DNA from: an uncultured Alphaproteobacteria bacterium
GTDB taxonomy: Bacteria; Pseudomonadota; Alphaproteobacteria; RF32; CAG-239
Direction: 5' to 3'
Length of the DNA: 64,000 nt
Assembly: GCA_934254585.1 (NCBI GenBank)
Contig: CAKQLF010000001.1
Location: 310,001-374,000 of the forward strand
Shown here piece by piece: positions 24,664 to 32,944 of the stretch; the first letter of the stretch is position 1; each line of letters starts with the position of its first letter. The notes beneath the pieces were generated by a model. It searched no databases, was not told where the DNA came from, and saw nothing but the letters and a program-made list of their open reading frames with translations. The translations under genes and the position numbers were made by a program.

Positions 24664-25580
24664 TGTCGGAGATGTTGAAACAGAAACATATCCCGGTGAT
24701 GTTGCAAGAGGTTTTGCAAAATCTCAAACCGCAAAAAGGTGAGGTTTATGTCGATGCCACTTTCGGCAATGGCGGTTATACTAAGGCGATTTTAGACACG
24801 GCCGAATGTAAGGTTATAGCTTTAGACCGTGATCCGACGGTGCGAATCCGTGCCAATGAAATGAAAAATATGTATGGCGAACGCTTTGAATTTAGATCCG
24901 GACAGTTTGGTGATTTTACTGATTTAGTGCCGGAAAAAATTAATGGCGCGGTGTTTGATATCGGAGTTTCATCTATGCAGCTTGACGATGCCGAAAGAGG
25001 TTTTTCATTCAATAAAACTGCTATGCTTGATATGCGTATGTCTCAAAGCGGCGAATCGGCTAAAGATATTGTTAATACTTATGATGAACAAGAACTGGCT
25101 GATTTAATTTATCAATACGGAGAAGAAAAAAAATCTCGCCAAATTGCTAAAAAAATTGTGGAATATCGGCAGAAAAAAACAATTGAAACAACTACCGAAT
25201 TGGCGGAAATAATTTATACGGTCATTCACAAAAAAAATGGTGAAATTAATCCGGCAACCCGTACTTTTCAGGCTTTGCGCATTGCGGTCAATGATGAATT
25301 GGGCGAATTGGAACGCGGTTTGTCTGGCGCGGCAAAACGTTTGCAAAAAGACGGCAGATTGGTTGTGGTTGATTTTCATTCGTTGGAAGACAGAATCGTG
25401 AAAAATTATTTTAAAAATAATGGCGGCCGTCGGGTGAAGGTTTCTAAATACGCGCCCGAATTGGTGCAAGATGAACACTTGTTTGCTTCGGTTTCAAAAG
25501 TGGTGGTGCCGACGCAAGAAGAATGCGAGCTAAATCCGCGTGCTCGTTCGGCAAAACTGAGATTTGCAATAAGGGGATAA
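24663..25580 (+). CDS. rsmH: 16S rRNA (cytosine-1402-N4)-methyltransferase
   Basis: A 305-residue SAM-dependent enzyme (also called MraW). Motif I VDATFGNGGYTKAIL, DIGVSSMQLDDAERGFSF and the C-terminal VVDFHSLEDRIVKNYF are intact. It modifies the same ribosomal base as RsmI, also encoded in this window. ATG 24663 overlaps the mraZ stop (TGATG), with AAGGAGGCGGATTG as SD. Confidence 0.97.
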   Translation: MSEMLKQKHIPVMLQEVLQNLKPQKGEVYVDATFGNGGYTKAILDTAECKVIALDRDPTVRIRANEMKNMYGERFEFRSGQFGDFTDLVPEKINGAVFDIGVSSMQLDDAERGFSFNKTAMLDMRMSQSGESAKDIVNTYDEQELADLIYQYGEEKKSRQIAKKIVEYRQKKTIETTTELAEIIYTVIHKKNGEINPATRTFQALRIAVNDELGELERGLSGAAKRLQKDGRLVVVDFHSLEDRIVKNYFKNNGGRRVKVSKYAPELVQDEHLFASVSKVVVPTQEECELNPRARSAKLRFAIRG

Positions 25581-25583
25581 AGT

Positions 25584-25952
25584 ATGGGTAGTATCAAAAC
25601 GGCAATGGTTGTTCTGTGGTTAACGTTGACTTTGTTTGTGGCGGTTGGTTCGTCTATCCTGAAAAATCAGGTGCAGGGATTGGAACGCCGTTTGGCTACC
25701 ATTAATGACAATATTCAAAAAGATATTCAAAATATCCACGTTTTGAAAGCGCAATGGAGTTTGTACAACACACCGGACAGATTGCAAAAATTGGCTTATG
25801 AACAATTATCGCTAGAAAAAGCAAAACCGGAACAAATTATTAACTATTCTGCTTTACACTTCAAATATGAAGATGAAACTGCCGGTCGGCAGATTTCTCC
25901 AAATAAAAGAAGTTTGACAACCCTTGTTAAAGCCGAGGTTAAAAAGAAATAA
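25584..25952 (+). CDS. ftsL: Cell division protein FtsL
   Basis: A 122-residue bitopic protein: short cytoplasmic start, one transmembrane helix near residues 7-26 (MVVLWLTLTLFVAVGSSI), then a periplasmic coiled coil LERRLATINDNIQKDIQNIH. Sequence conservation of FtsL is low; the assignment rests on topology, the coiled coil and position between rsmH and ftsI. Confidence 0.85.
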   Translation: MGSIKTAMVVLWLTLTLFVAVGSSILKNQVQGLERRLATINDNIQKDIQNIHVLKAQWSLYNTPDRLQKLAYEQLSLEKAKPEQIINYSALHFKYEDETAGRQISPNKRSLTTLVKAEVKKK

Positions 25953-25953
25953 A

Positions 25954-27720
25954 ATGGGGTTTAATGTAAGTTTTTCAAAGAAAAATGCCGAGCGTTTTTA
26001 TCTTCCGGGGCAGGAGATAAAAATTTCACGCGGTATGGTTTCGCAGAAAAGTTACACTTCGGAAAATGATAATGTTTTGGTTTGCCGCACGCGAACTTGG
26101 ATGGCAATGGCTTTGTTTGCCTTGTGTTATGGCGTGTTGGCGTTGCGGGTGACCTATGTTTGTTTGGGGAAAGGTATAAATATTGATACAGCTCTGGTCG
26201 ATTCGCAAGTGGCCGATGAAGATGTTTTACATCTGAAAAATCCGGTTAAGCGTGCCGATATTATGGATAGAAACGGTGAAATTATCGCCACTTCTTTGCC
26301 AACGGTTAATCTGTTTGCCAACACAAAATTGATAAAACATCCTCAAGATGTGGCTGAAAAGCTAAATGCTATTTTTCCTGATGTTGCGTACGAGCGTTTG
26401 TTTGAGTTACTGAGCCGCAAAAAAAGCTTTGTCTATATTCGGCGGAATTTGTCGCCGGCGCAGCAGTCGCAGGTTAATGCCTTGGGGGTTCCGGGGTTGG
26501 AATTTGAAAATTGCGAAAAACGTATCTATCCGCATAATAATTTATTTGCTCACGTTTTGGGAAACACAAGTGTTGACAATAAAGGCGTTTCCGGACTGGA
26601 AAGCTATATGGACGAGCGTTTGACGACTTCAACCAAGCCAATCAAGCTTTCGGTTGATTTGGGAATCCAAAACACAATCAGAGAGGAGTTGGCCGCCGGT
26701 GTGGCACATTTTAAGGCCGAAGGCGCGGCAGCTATTCTGATGGATGTCAACAGCGGACAAATTATCTCGATGATTTCCGTGCCGGATTTTGACCCTAATA
26801 AAAGTCTGAAAGTTGCTGACAGGGCAATGTTTAATTTTGCCACCAAAGGCGTTTATGAAGCAGGTTCGGTGTTTAAGGTTTTTAATACGGCAATGTGTTT
26901 GGATAGCGGAAAAATTGATGTAAACAGCCGTTTTGACACCTCAAAGCCGGTTTATTTCGGTCGCTATCGGGTTTCGGATCCGCACGGCTCGCACAAAATG
27001 CTGACACCTGAAGATATTTTGGTGGAATCGTCAAATATCGGTTCAACTTTAGAAGTTATGCAGGTTGGCAAGCAATATCAGCGCGCGTTTTTCCAAAAGA
27101 TAAATATGGATAAGTCTTTGAGCGATTTTGAAGTCACAGAAACAGCAAAGCCGTTGTTTTTATCGGAAAAACGTTGGTCGGAACATTCTATGGCCACAAT
27201 TAGCTATGGTTATGGTATTTCAACGACTCCGCTGCATATTATCACAGCCTTTTCCGCGGTGGTGAACGGGGGTATTTATTATGAGCCGACATTGTTGGCC
27301 GATAGTAAAAGAGAAGGAAAGCGGGTGGTTTCGCAAGATACGTCTGATAAAATGCGTAGTTTGCTGAGGGCTGTGGTGGTCAGAGGTACAGGCCGCCGCG
27401 CGAATGTCGAGGGATATCAGGTTTTTGGTAAAACCGGTACGGCCGATAAATTGGTAAATGGTAAGTATGATCACAAAAGAAGTATTTCTACGTTTATTTC
27501 CGGTTTTCCGGCTTCTAATCCAAAATATGCGTTGTTGGTTGTGTTTGATGACCCTAAAGGGCTGCCGGAAACGTTTAATCATACCGAAGCAGGTTGGAAT
27601 GCCGTGCCGACAAGCAAAAATATTATTGCCGCAGTGGCTCCGCAGTTAAATGTGCGCGCAGATTTTGATTTGGAACGCCAAAAAAGTATTGTTGATGCCG
27701 CGTATAAGAAGAAAAAATAA
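25954..27720 (+). CDS. ftsI: Septal peptidoglycan transpeptidase FtsI (PBP3)
   Basis: A 588-residue class B penicillin-binding protein. One transmembrane helix near residues 50-70, dimerisation domain starting RADIMDRNGEIIATSLPTVN, then the transpeptidase domain with SVFK (Ser about 305), SSN (about 359) and KTGTAD (about 492). It starts 1 nt after ftsL. The usual next genes (murE, murF, mraY) do not follow; an intergenic region and pal come instead, so the dcw cluster is cut after ftsI. Confidence 0.97.
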   Translation: MGFNVSFSKKNAERFYLPGQEIKISRGMVSQKSYTSENDNVLVCRTRTWMAMALFALCYGVLALRVTYVCLGKGINIDTALVDSQVADEDVLHLKNPVKRADIMDRNGEIIATSLPTVNLFANTKLIKHPQDVAEKLNAIFPDVAYERLFELLSRKKSFVYIRRNLSPAQQSQVNALGVPGLEFENCEKRIYPHNNLFAHVLGNTSVDNKGVSGLESYMDERLTTSTKPIKLSVDLGIQNTIREELAAGVAHFKAEGAAAILMDVNSGQIISMISVPDFDPNKSLKVADRAMFNFATKGVYEAGSVFKVFNTAMCLDSGKIDVNSRFDTSKPVYFGRYRVSDPHGSHKMLTPEDILVESSNIGSTLEVMQVGKQYQRAFFQKINMDKSLSDFEVTETAKPLFLSEKRWSEHSMATISYGYGISTTPLHIITAFSAVVNGGIYYEPTLLADSKREGKRVVSQDTSDKMRSLLRAVVVRGTGRRANVEGYQVFGKTGTADKLVNGKYDHKRSISTFISGFPASNPKYALLVVFDDPKGLPETFNHTEAGWNAVPTSKNIIAAVAPQLNVRADFDLERQKSIVDAAYKKKK

Positions 27721-27924
27721 AAAAATACGTCATTAATATTCGGACTTAGAGCCGCAAATAAAAAAATAATGCACAAAATTGTAAAATATTCGCATTTTTT
27801 TTATTTTTGTTATTGAAAAATTTACAAATATTTCTTAAATTACCAACTGTATTAGTTGTTATGCAATTAAAAACTGTTTGTAGCAATACAAACTAAATGT
27901 AAAAAACCATATGGAGAAAATAAA

Positions 27925-28389
27925 ATGAAAAAACTTTTAAGTTTGTTCTGCGCTCTTGTTGCTTTGTCAGGCTGCTCTACATTCGGTGCTGACGGTGGCT
28001 TGTTCAGCGGTGCTGACTGCGAATCAAGATTAGCTCGTGATTTTGTTGAAAATACAACAGACACAGTATTCTTTGCTTTTGATAGCTCTACTTTGTCTTC
28101 TGAAGCTCAAGCTGCTTTGGATACTCAAGTTGCTTGGTTGAAAAATCACGAAGATGTAAACGTAATCGTTCAAGGTCACTGCGATGACAGAGGTACTCGT
28201 GAATACAACTTGGCTTTGGGTGAACGCCGTGCCAATGCCGTAAAACAATATTTGGTATCTCAAGGTATTGAAGAAAGCAGAATTTCTACAATTTCTTACG
28301 GTAAAGAAAGACCAGCTGTTTTGGGTAACAACGAAGCTGCTTGGGCTCAAAACCGTCGTGCAATTACAGTTGTTAGCGCAGCTGAATAA
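27925..28389 (+). CDS. pal: Peptidoglycan-associated lipoprotein Pal
   Basis: A 154-residue outer-membrane lipoprotein. Lipobox LSGC with Cys17, a short linker and an OmpA-like domain binding diaminopimelate: TVFFAFDSSTLSSEAQAAL, VIVQGHCDDRGTREYNLALG and ERRANAVKQYL. GGAG precedes the ATG by 8 nt. Codon use is more biased than neighbours, suggesting high expression. TolQRAB, its usual partners, are not adjacent; cpoB follows. Confidence 0.97.
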   Translation: MKKLLSLFCALVALSGCSTFGADGGLFSGADCESRLARDFVENTTDTVFFAFDSSTLSSEAQAALDTQVAWLKNHEDVNVIVQGHCDDRGTREYNLALGERRANAVKQYLVSQGIEESRISTISYGKERPAVLGNNEAAWAQNRRAITVVSAAE

Positions 28390-28407
28390 TCAGACAGTTT
28401 GATTACC

Positions 28408-28444
28408 AAAAAAGACGTTGCCGAATCGGCAGCGTCTTTTTTTT
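28408..28444 (+). terminator. Terminator after pal
   Basis: AAAAAAGACG-tt-GCCGA / TCGGC-a-GCGTCTTTTTT stem-loop with eight T, 19 nt after the pal stop. It separates pal from cpoB. Confidence 0.85.
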
Positions 28445-28510
28445 GTGCTTGTACTAAGGAGAAAAATATTTTATAAATAGGCTATGTTTAGATTTTTGGG
28501 GAGATGTCTT

Positions 28511-29497
28511 ATGAAATTAACGGCTTGTTTTTTAGTTTCGGGCAGTTTACTGTTAGCGGCAATGCCGTCAATGGCAAATTCGGATATGCAAAAGGATATA
28601 GAGGATTTGCGCGAAGATTTAAAGGTTTTGCAACGTCAGATTTATCGTGGAGCCGGAACCTCCGGTGAAACTTCAAAAACGACGGCTGTTTCGCAAGAGC
28701 AAGCCACAGCCGGAAATGTTCAGGTTAAAATAGGCGAATATGATGAAGCCATTCGCAAAGTTAATGGTCGTATGGACACTTTGGAATATCAGGTTAAGCA
28801 ATTAGATGCAAAATTAGATAAGATAAATCGCGATATTGAAATTCGTTTTAAAATTTTGGAAGGACGTTCCGTGCCGGCAAATTTAAGTTCTCCGGTTCCG
28901 ACAACGCCTACAATATATGAGGCTCCGGTGGCGTCGGGAGCTTCTAAAGCCGTGACCGGTGATGGTATTCAGGGTAATGATTTAGCTCCGATTGCCGGTT
29001 CAAACGTGGCTGTTGAAAAAAAATCTGTGCCGGCGGAAAATAATGATGGTCCGCAACAACTTATTCCAAATGAAAACGCCGCTGTTTACCCGACTGTCGC
29101 GCCTAAAACGCAAAATGCCGCCGAGATGTACGCTTCCGGTATGACGGCGTTTAACAGCGGTTATTATGATGAGGCGGAATTGGCTTTTCAACATATTTTA
29201 GAGCAATTTCCAAAAGATAAACTGGCGGGAAACGCCCAATATTGGTTAGGTGAAGTTTATTATAAACAAAACAATTTCAGCAAGGCGATTGTGGCGTTTA
29301 AGAACGGTTATGAAAAATATCACGACGGCAACAAAGCACCAGACAGTTTGTTTAAGTTGGGGCTGACTTTTAAAGCACAAAATGAAAATAAAAAAGCTTG
29401 TATTGTGCTTTCAAGTTTTGGTGCGGAATTTCCTAAAGCTAATGCTGATTTGGCTAAAAGAGTCAAAACAGAGGCCTCAAAGCTTGGATGTAAATAG
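28511..29497 (+). CDS. cpoB: Cell division coordinator CpoB (YbgF)
   Basis: A 328-residue periplasmic protein. Signal peptide ending MPSMAN, an N-terminal coiled coil (QKDIEDLREDLKVLQRQIY, and a second helix near 90-125), a Pro/Ala-rich linker, then TPR repeats from about residue 205 (AEMYASGMTAFNSGYYDEAE). In E. coli it links PBP1B and Tol-Pal during constriction. GGGGAGATGTCTT fixes the start at 28511. The stop TAG overlaps the GTG of tilS. Confidence 0.92.
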   Translation: MKLTACFLVSGSLLLAAMPSMANSDMQKDIEDLREDLKVLQRQIYRGAGTSGETSKTTAVSQEQATAGNVQVKIGEYDEAIRKVNGRMDTLEYQVKQLDAKLDKINRDIEIRFKILEGRSVPANLSSPVPTTPTIYEAPVASGASKAVTGDGIQGNDLAPIAGSNVAVEKKSVPAENNDGPQQLIPNENAAVYPTVAPKTQNAAEMYASGMTAFNSGYYDEAELAFQHILEQFPKDKLAGNAQYWLGEVYYKQNNFSKAIVAFKNGYEKYHDGNKAPDSLFKLGLTFKAQNENKKACIVLSSFGAEFPKANADLAKRVKTEASKLGCK

Positions 29498-30570
29498 TGG
29501 AAGAAATTCTTAATAAATATCATATTAAAGATGAAGTCATTGCCATAGGTGTTTCCGGCGGGGCTGATTCTTTGGCTTTGGTATTGCAGGCGGCGGAGGA
29601 ATTGGCTGTTTTCGGGCGTAAAGTTGTGGCTTTAACGGTAGAACACGGGTTGCGTCCGACTTCGGCGGCAGAAGCGGAATATGTGGCCGCTTTAATGCAA
29701 AGATTTGGAATTGAACACCATATTTTGCCTTGGCGGGGCGATAAACCGCAAACAGGCGTGGAAGAGGCGGCGCGACAAGCCAGATATATGTTGTTGGGCG
29801 AATGGTGTCATAAAAATGGTGTGCGGGTTTTGCTTACGGCTCATCACGCTAAAGATCAGGCCGAAACGTTTTTGATGCGTTTGCAACGCGGCAGTGGTCT
29901 GGAAGGTTTGTGCGGAATAAGGGAGTGCAGCCGGCGAGAAGGACTTGTTATTATTCGTCCTTTTTTAAATGTGAATCCCGATGATTTAAGGTTATATTTA
30001 CAAAATCGCAAAATTGTGTGGGTGGAAGACGAGTCTAATCTGGATACATCTTTTTTGCGTGGAAAATTGCGTAAATTTTTACCCGAATTGGCCGAAAATA
30101 CCGGTATTAATGTTGAAAAAATCTGCGGAGCGGTGCAAAATTTACAAAGTGCGGAAGATTTTATTGAACAGCAGTTGGATTTGTTGTTATCTCGTGACGT
30201 GGTGTGGGATTTCGGTACGGTTTGCCGTTTTAAGTATGCGACTTATCTGAGTTGGCATAAGGAAATGAAGTTTCGGGTTTTGGCGCGATTGTGCAAACGT
30301 GATTATATTCCGCGAGCTGACAGAGTTTTGAATTTGATTGCGGCTCTTAACGTTTTGCCGTTTAAGGGGGCGACTTTAGGCGGAAAAGAGATTATATTAG
30401 CTTATGATTGGGTTTGGATAGTTCCGGAATATGCGGTTAAAAGGCAAAAAACTCGCAAAATTTGGGAAGAATTTGTAAGAGAACATCTTTTATATAAAGA
30501 GATGAAAATTCCCCATAAGGCTAAGATTGCCATATTGAAAAAAGTGGGGGCGACAGATGACTGTTTATGA
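29497..30570 (+). CDS. tilS: tRNA(Ile)-lysidine synthetase
   Basis: A 357-residue N-type ATP pyrophosphatase that converts C34 of tRNA-Ile(CAU) to lysidine, changing its codon from AUG to AUA. The P-loop SGGADSLAL is at residues 19-27; VEHGLRP, TAHHAKDQAETFLMRLQRGS and IIRPFL follow. The start is GTG, overlapping the cpoB stop by one base; the 3' end overlaps the next gene by 14 nt. Confidence 0.95.
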   Translation: MEEILNKYHIKDEVIAIGVSGGADSLALVLQAAEELAVFGRKVVALTVEHGLRPTSAAEAEYVAALMQRFGIEHHILPWRGDKPQTGVEEAARQARYMLLGEWCHKNGVRVLLTAHHAKDQAETFLMRLQRGSGLEGLCGIRECSRREGLVIIRPFLNVNPDDLRLYLQNRKIVWVEDESNLDTSFLRGKLRKFLPELAENTGINVEKICGAVQNLQSAEDFIEQQLDLLLSRDVVWDFGTVCRFKYATYLSWHKEMKFRVLARLCKRDYIPRADRVLNLIAALNVLPFKGATLGGKEIILAYDWVWIVPEYAVKRQKTRKIWEEFVREHLLYKEMKIPHKAKIAILKKVGATDDCL

Positions 30571-31540
30571 AAATTTGCAGGAAATAGCTGATTGTTTTGA
30601 GGTGTTTTTGTTTGACGCTTACGGAGTTTTTTGGAATGGCAGCGGTTTTTATAAAAACAGTAAGGAAACAATGCAAAAACTGGTGCAGAATGGTAAAATT
30701 GTAGTTGTTGTTTCTAATTCAACCTTGATGCACGCGGATATGCTGGCTTCTTATGAGCGAAAGGGAATGCAGGTTGGTCGTGAATATAATTTTATGGTTA
30801 GCTCGGGTGAGGTTTTAAGGAAAGATTTGTTGGAGCAGCGTTTGACTTTTGCGAGTTGCGCCAATCCGTTGAATTATTTTGTCATCGGCTCGCCTAATGA
30901 AAAATTGTTTGCCGACACAAAGTATAAACAGGTCGAAAACCTGGAAGAAGCTGATTTTGTTTTTTGCGGCGTTCCGTTCTTAAATCAAAAACAAGTTCGT
31001 GACTTTTCTCAATATCAGGCTGATTTTTATCCGGCAAAGGCCGACAAAAACGGCGAAATTTGTTGTTGGGATACGGCAGTGCTTGGGCCGTTTGTGCCAA
31101 TATTGGAAAAAGCGGCAAAATTGCGGTTGCCGGTGCTAAACGCTAATCCGGATTTTATGGCGCAAGAGGGACATCAGTTAGCCGAGTACAAAGAAGCGGT
31201 GTTTGTGGTGCGTAACGGCTCGCTTGCCGAATTTTTGCGGCAAAAAGGGAATGAAGTTTTGGAATATGGCAAGCCGCACCAAAATATTTATGACTATGTT
31301 TTTGATATTTTGAAAAAGCATAACATAAGGTGTCCAAAGTCAAAAATTTGTATGGTCGGCGACACGGTGCGGACAGATATTAAAGGAGCCTTAAACGCCC
31401 GAATTGCTCCTGTTTTATGTTTGGAAACCGGTGTTACGGCCAGAGAAATTTTGTTAGGAAATTCGCTTGAAAACCTTTGCGAAAATGAAAAAATTGATGT
31501 ACAACAAATTATAAAAATTAACAGCGTCGGAGGTGAATGA
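30557..31540 (+). CDS. HAD-superfamily class IIA hydrolase-like protein
   Basis: A 327-residue HAD fold protein of the NagD-like IIA type. The nucleophile motif is FLFDAYGVFWNG: Asp20 is present but the second position (normally Asp, the general acid) is Tyr22. Motif II VVVSNST and motif IV MVGDTVRTDIKGA are intact. Related alphaproteobacterial proteins carry D-x-W-G here, so reduced or altered phosphatase activity is a family trait. Substrate unknown. Translationally coupled to tilS and to the HIT gene. Confidence 0.85.
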   Translation: MTVYENLQEIADCFEVFLFDAYGVFWNGSGFYKNSKETMQKLVQNGKIVVVVSNSTLMHADMLASYERKGMQVGREYNFMVSSGEVLRKDLLEQRLTFASCANPLNYFVIGSPNEKLFADTKYKQVENLEEADFVFCGVPFLNQKQVRDFSQYQADFYPAKADKNGEICCWDTAVLGPFVPILEKAAKLRLPVLNANPDFMAQEGHQLAEYKEAVFVVRNGSLAEFLRQKGNEVLEYGKPHQNIYDYVFDILKKHNIRCPKSKICMVGDTVRTDIKGALNARIAPVLCLETGVTAREILLGNSLENLCENEKIDVQQIIKINSVGGE

Positions 31541-31974
31541 TGGCGTTTGAATTAGTGTCGGGATTGGCGGCTAAAGATTTTGTTTTAGATTTGAAACTTT
31601 GTCGCGTTTTGTTTGAAGACAATAAATATTATCCGTGGATATTTTTGGTGCCAATGAAAGAAAATACCAAAAATATGACCAATTTGACAATGGACGAGCG
31701 GTTTCAGCTGATGCGGGAAATTGCTTTGGCGGAAAAAGTTATGATGTCACTGTTTCCGTGTGATCAGGATAATGTGGCTATGATTGGCAATATGACGCCG
31801 CAACTGCACGTTCATATTGTATGCCGCAAAAAAGGCGATCCGGATTGGCCGGGGACGGTTTGGAATTCGGCAAGTGCCAAATATGAACCGCTAGAAAAAG
31901 AAAAAACTATTGCTAAAATTCGTCAAGCACTGCAAGAAGAAATGCAAAATCAAGTTTATCAAATTTATAAGTAA
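31537..31974 (+). CDS. HIT-domain hydrolase
   Basis: A 145-residue histidine-triad protein. The site reads PQLHVHIVCRKKGDPDWPG: the catalytic middle and last His are kept, while the first is Gln, as in the alphaproteobacterial branch that ends D-P-x-W-P-G. HIT proteins hydrolyse nucleotidyl phosphoramidates or dinucleotides; the substrate here is unknown. Two adjacent ATG codons (31537, 31540) follow GGAGGTGA; it overlaps the HAD stop. Confidence 0.88.
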   Translation: MMAFELVSGLAAKDFVLDLKLCRVLFEDNKYYPWIFLVPMKENTKNMTNLTMDERFQLMREIALAEKVMMSLFPCDQDNVAMIGNMTPQLHVHIVCRKKGDPDWPGTVWNSASAKYEPLEKEKTIAKIRQALQEEMQNQVYQIYK

Positions 31975-31986
31975 AAGGATAGAAAA

Positions 31987-32760
31987 ATGAGTAAAGTGAT
32001 TACCTTAATGCCGGTTAGATTAGCCGCAACCAGACTGCCTAATAAGCCATTGCGCGTGATTAACGGAAAAACTATGGTGCAACGGGTTTATGAGAACGTG
32101 AAAAATGCTCTTAATACCGATATTGCCATTGCCGCCGGTGATCAGGCCATTGTTGACGAGTGCAAAAAGTTTGGAGCGACCGCGATTTTGACAGACCCGA
32201 ATTTGCCAAGCGGAACAGATAGAATTGCCGCCGCTTTGAAAGAACTTGATCCGGATGGTAGTAAATATGACATTGTGGTGGATTTTCAGGGGGACAATAT
32301 CAATGTGGACCCGAAAGTTACCTTGCCATTGATAGAAATGGTTGAGCGCACCGGCTGTGATATTGCTACTTGCGGTATGCTGATTAAAACCGAAGAAGAT
32401 AAAAACAATCCGAATGTGGTGAAAATCATTATGGGTTTGAAAGAGGGTGAAAAAGAGGCTCGTTGTTTGTATTTTACCCGCGCGACGGCTCCATATACCC
32501 GTAATCCGGAAAAATGTCCGAATCAGGATTTATATTATCACATCGGAATTTATGTTTTCAAAGCCGCGTCTTTGCACAAAATGGTTTCGCTCCCGACCGG
32601 AGTGTTGGAAAAACGCGAGGCTTTGGAACAACTGCGCGCGCTTGAAAATGGTATGGAAGTTCGGGCAATGTTGGTTGATAACATTAAACTGGTTCCGGAA
32701 GCACCGGCGGATATTAACACGGAAGAAGATTTGGCCAATGCTCTGCCATATATAAAATAA
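31987..32760 (+). CDS. kdsB: 3-deoxy-manno-octulosonate cytidylyltransferase
   Basis: A 257-residue CMP-Kdo synthetase, activating Kdo for lipopolysaccharide inner core. N-terminal nucleotide site LMPVRLAATRLPNKPLRVI, VDFQGDNINVDP and YYHIGIYVFKAASL are characteristic. AAAGGATAG precedes the ATG. Last gene of the cpoB-tilS-HAD-HIT-kdsB run; a hairpin follows 30 nt after the stop. Confidence 0.96.
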   Translation: MSKVITLMPVRLAATRLPNKPLRVINGKTMVQRVYENVKNALNTDIAIAAGDQAIVDECKKFGATAILTDPNLPSGTDRIAAALKELDPDGSKYDIVVDFQGDNINVDPKVTLPLIEMVERTGCDIATCGMLIKTEEDKNNPNVVKIIMGLKEGEKEARCLYFTRATAPYTRNPEKCPNQDLYYHIGIYVFKAASLHKMVSLPTGVLEKREALEQLRALENGMEVRAMLVDNIKLVPEAPADINTEEDLANALPYIK

Positions 32761-32790
32761 GAAAACGTTTCAAATTATTTGTTGTTTTTG

Positions 32791-32818
32791 TGCCGATTGC
32801 GGAAAATTGCAATCGGCA
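32791..32818 (+). terminator. Hairpin after kdsB
   Basis: Perfect 10-bp stem TGCCGATTGC / GCAATCGGCA with an 8-nt loop, followed by TTATTGTTG. The T-tract is imperfect. Confidence 0.6.
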
Positions 32819-32891
32819 TTATTGTTGCTTCTGCCAAAGGTTGAGAAAAGCTTCTCAAAGTGAAGCCGAGACGGTTAGGGGATAAACAAAA

Positions 32892-32916
32892 CAGGCTGCG
32901 TAAATCCGGCAGCCTG
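32892..32916 (-). terminator. Terminator of Cys-rich gene copy B
   Basis: CAGGCTGC / GCAGCCTG stem; on the minus strand TTTTGTTTAT follows. It lies 28 nt past the stop at 32945. Confidence 0.65.
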
Positions 32917-32944
32917 CTTCGTTTGAAAGTATTTATTCAGTTAA

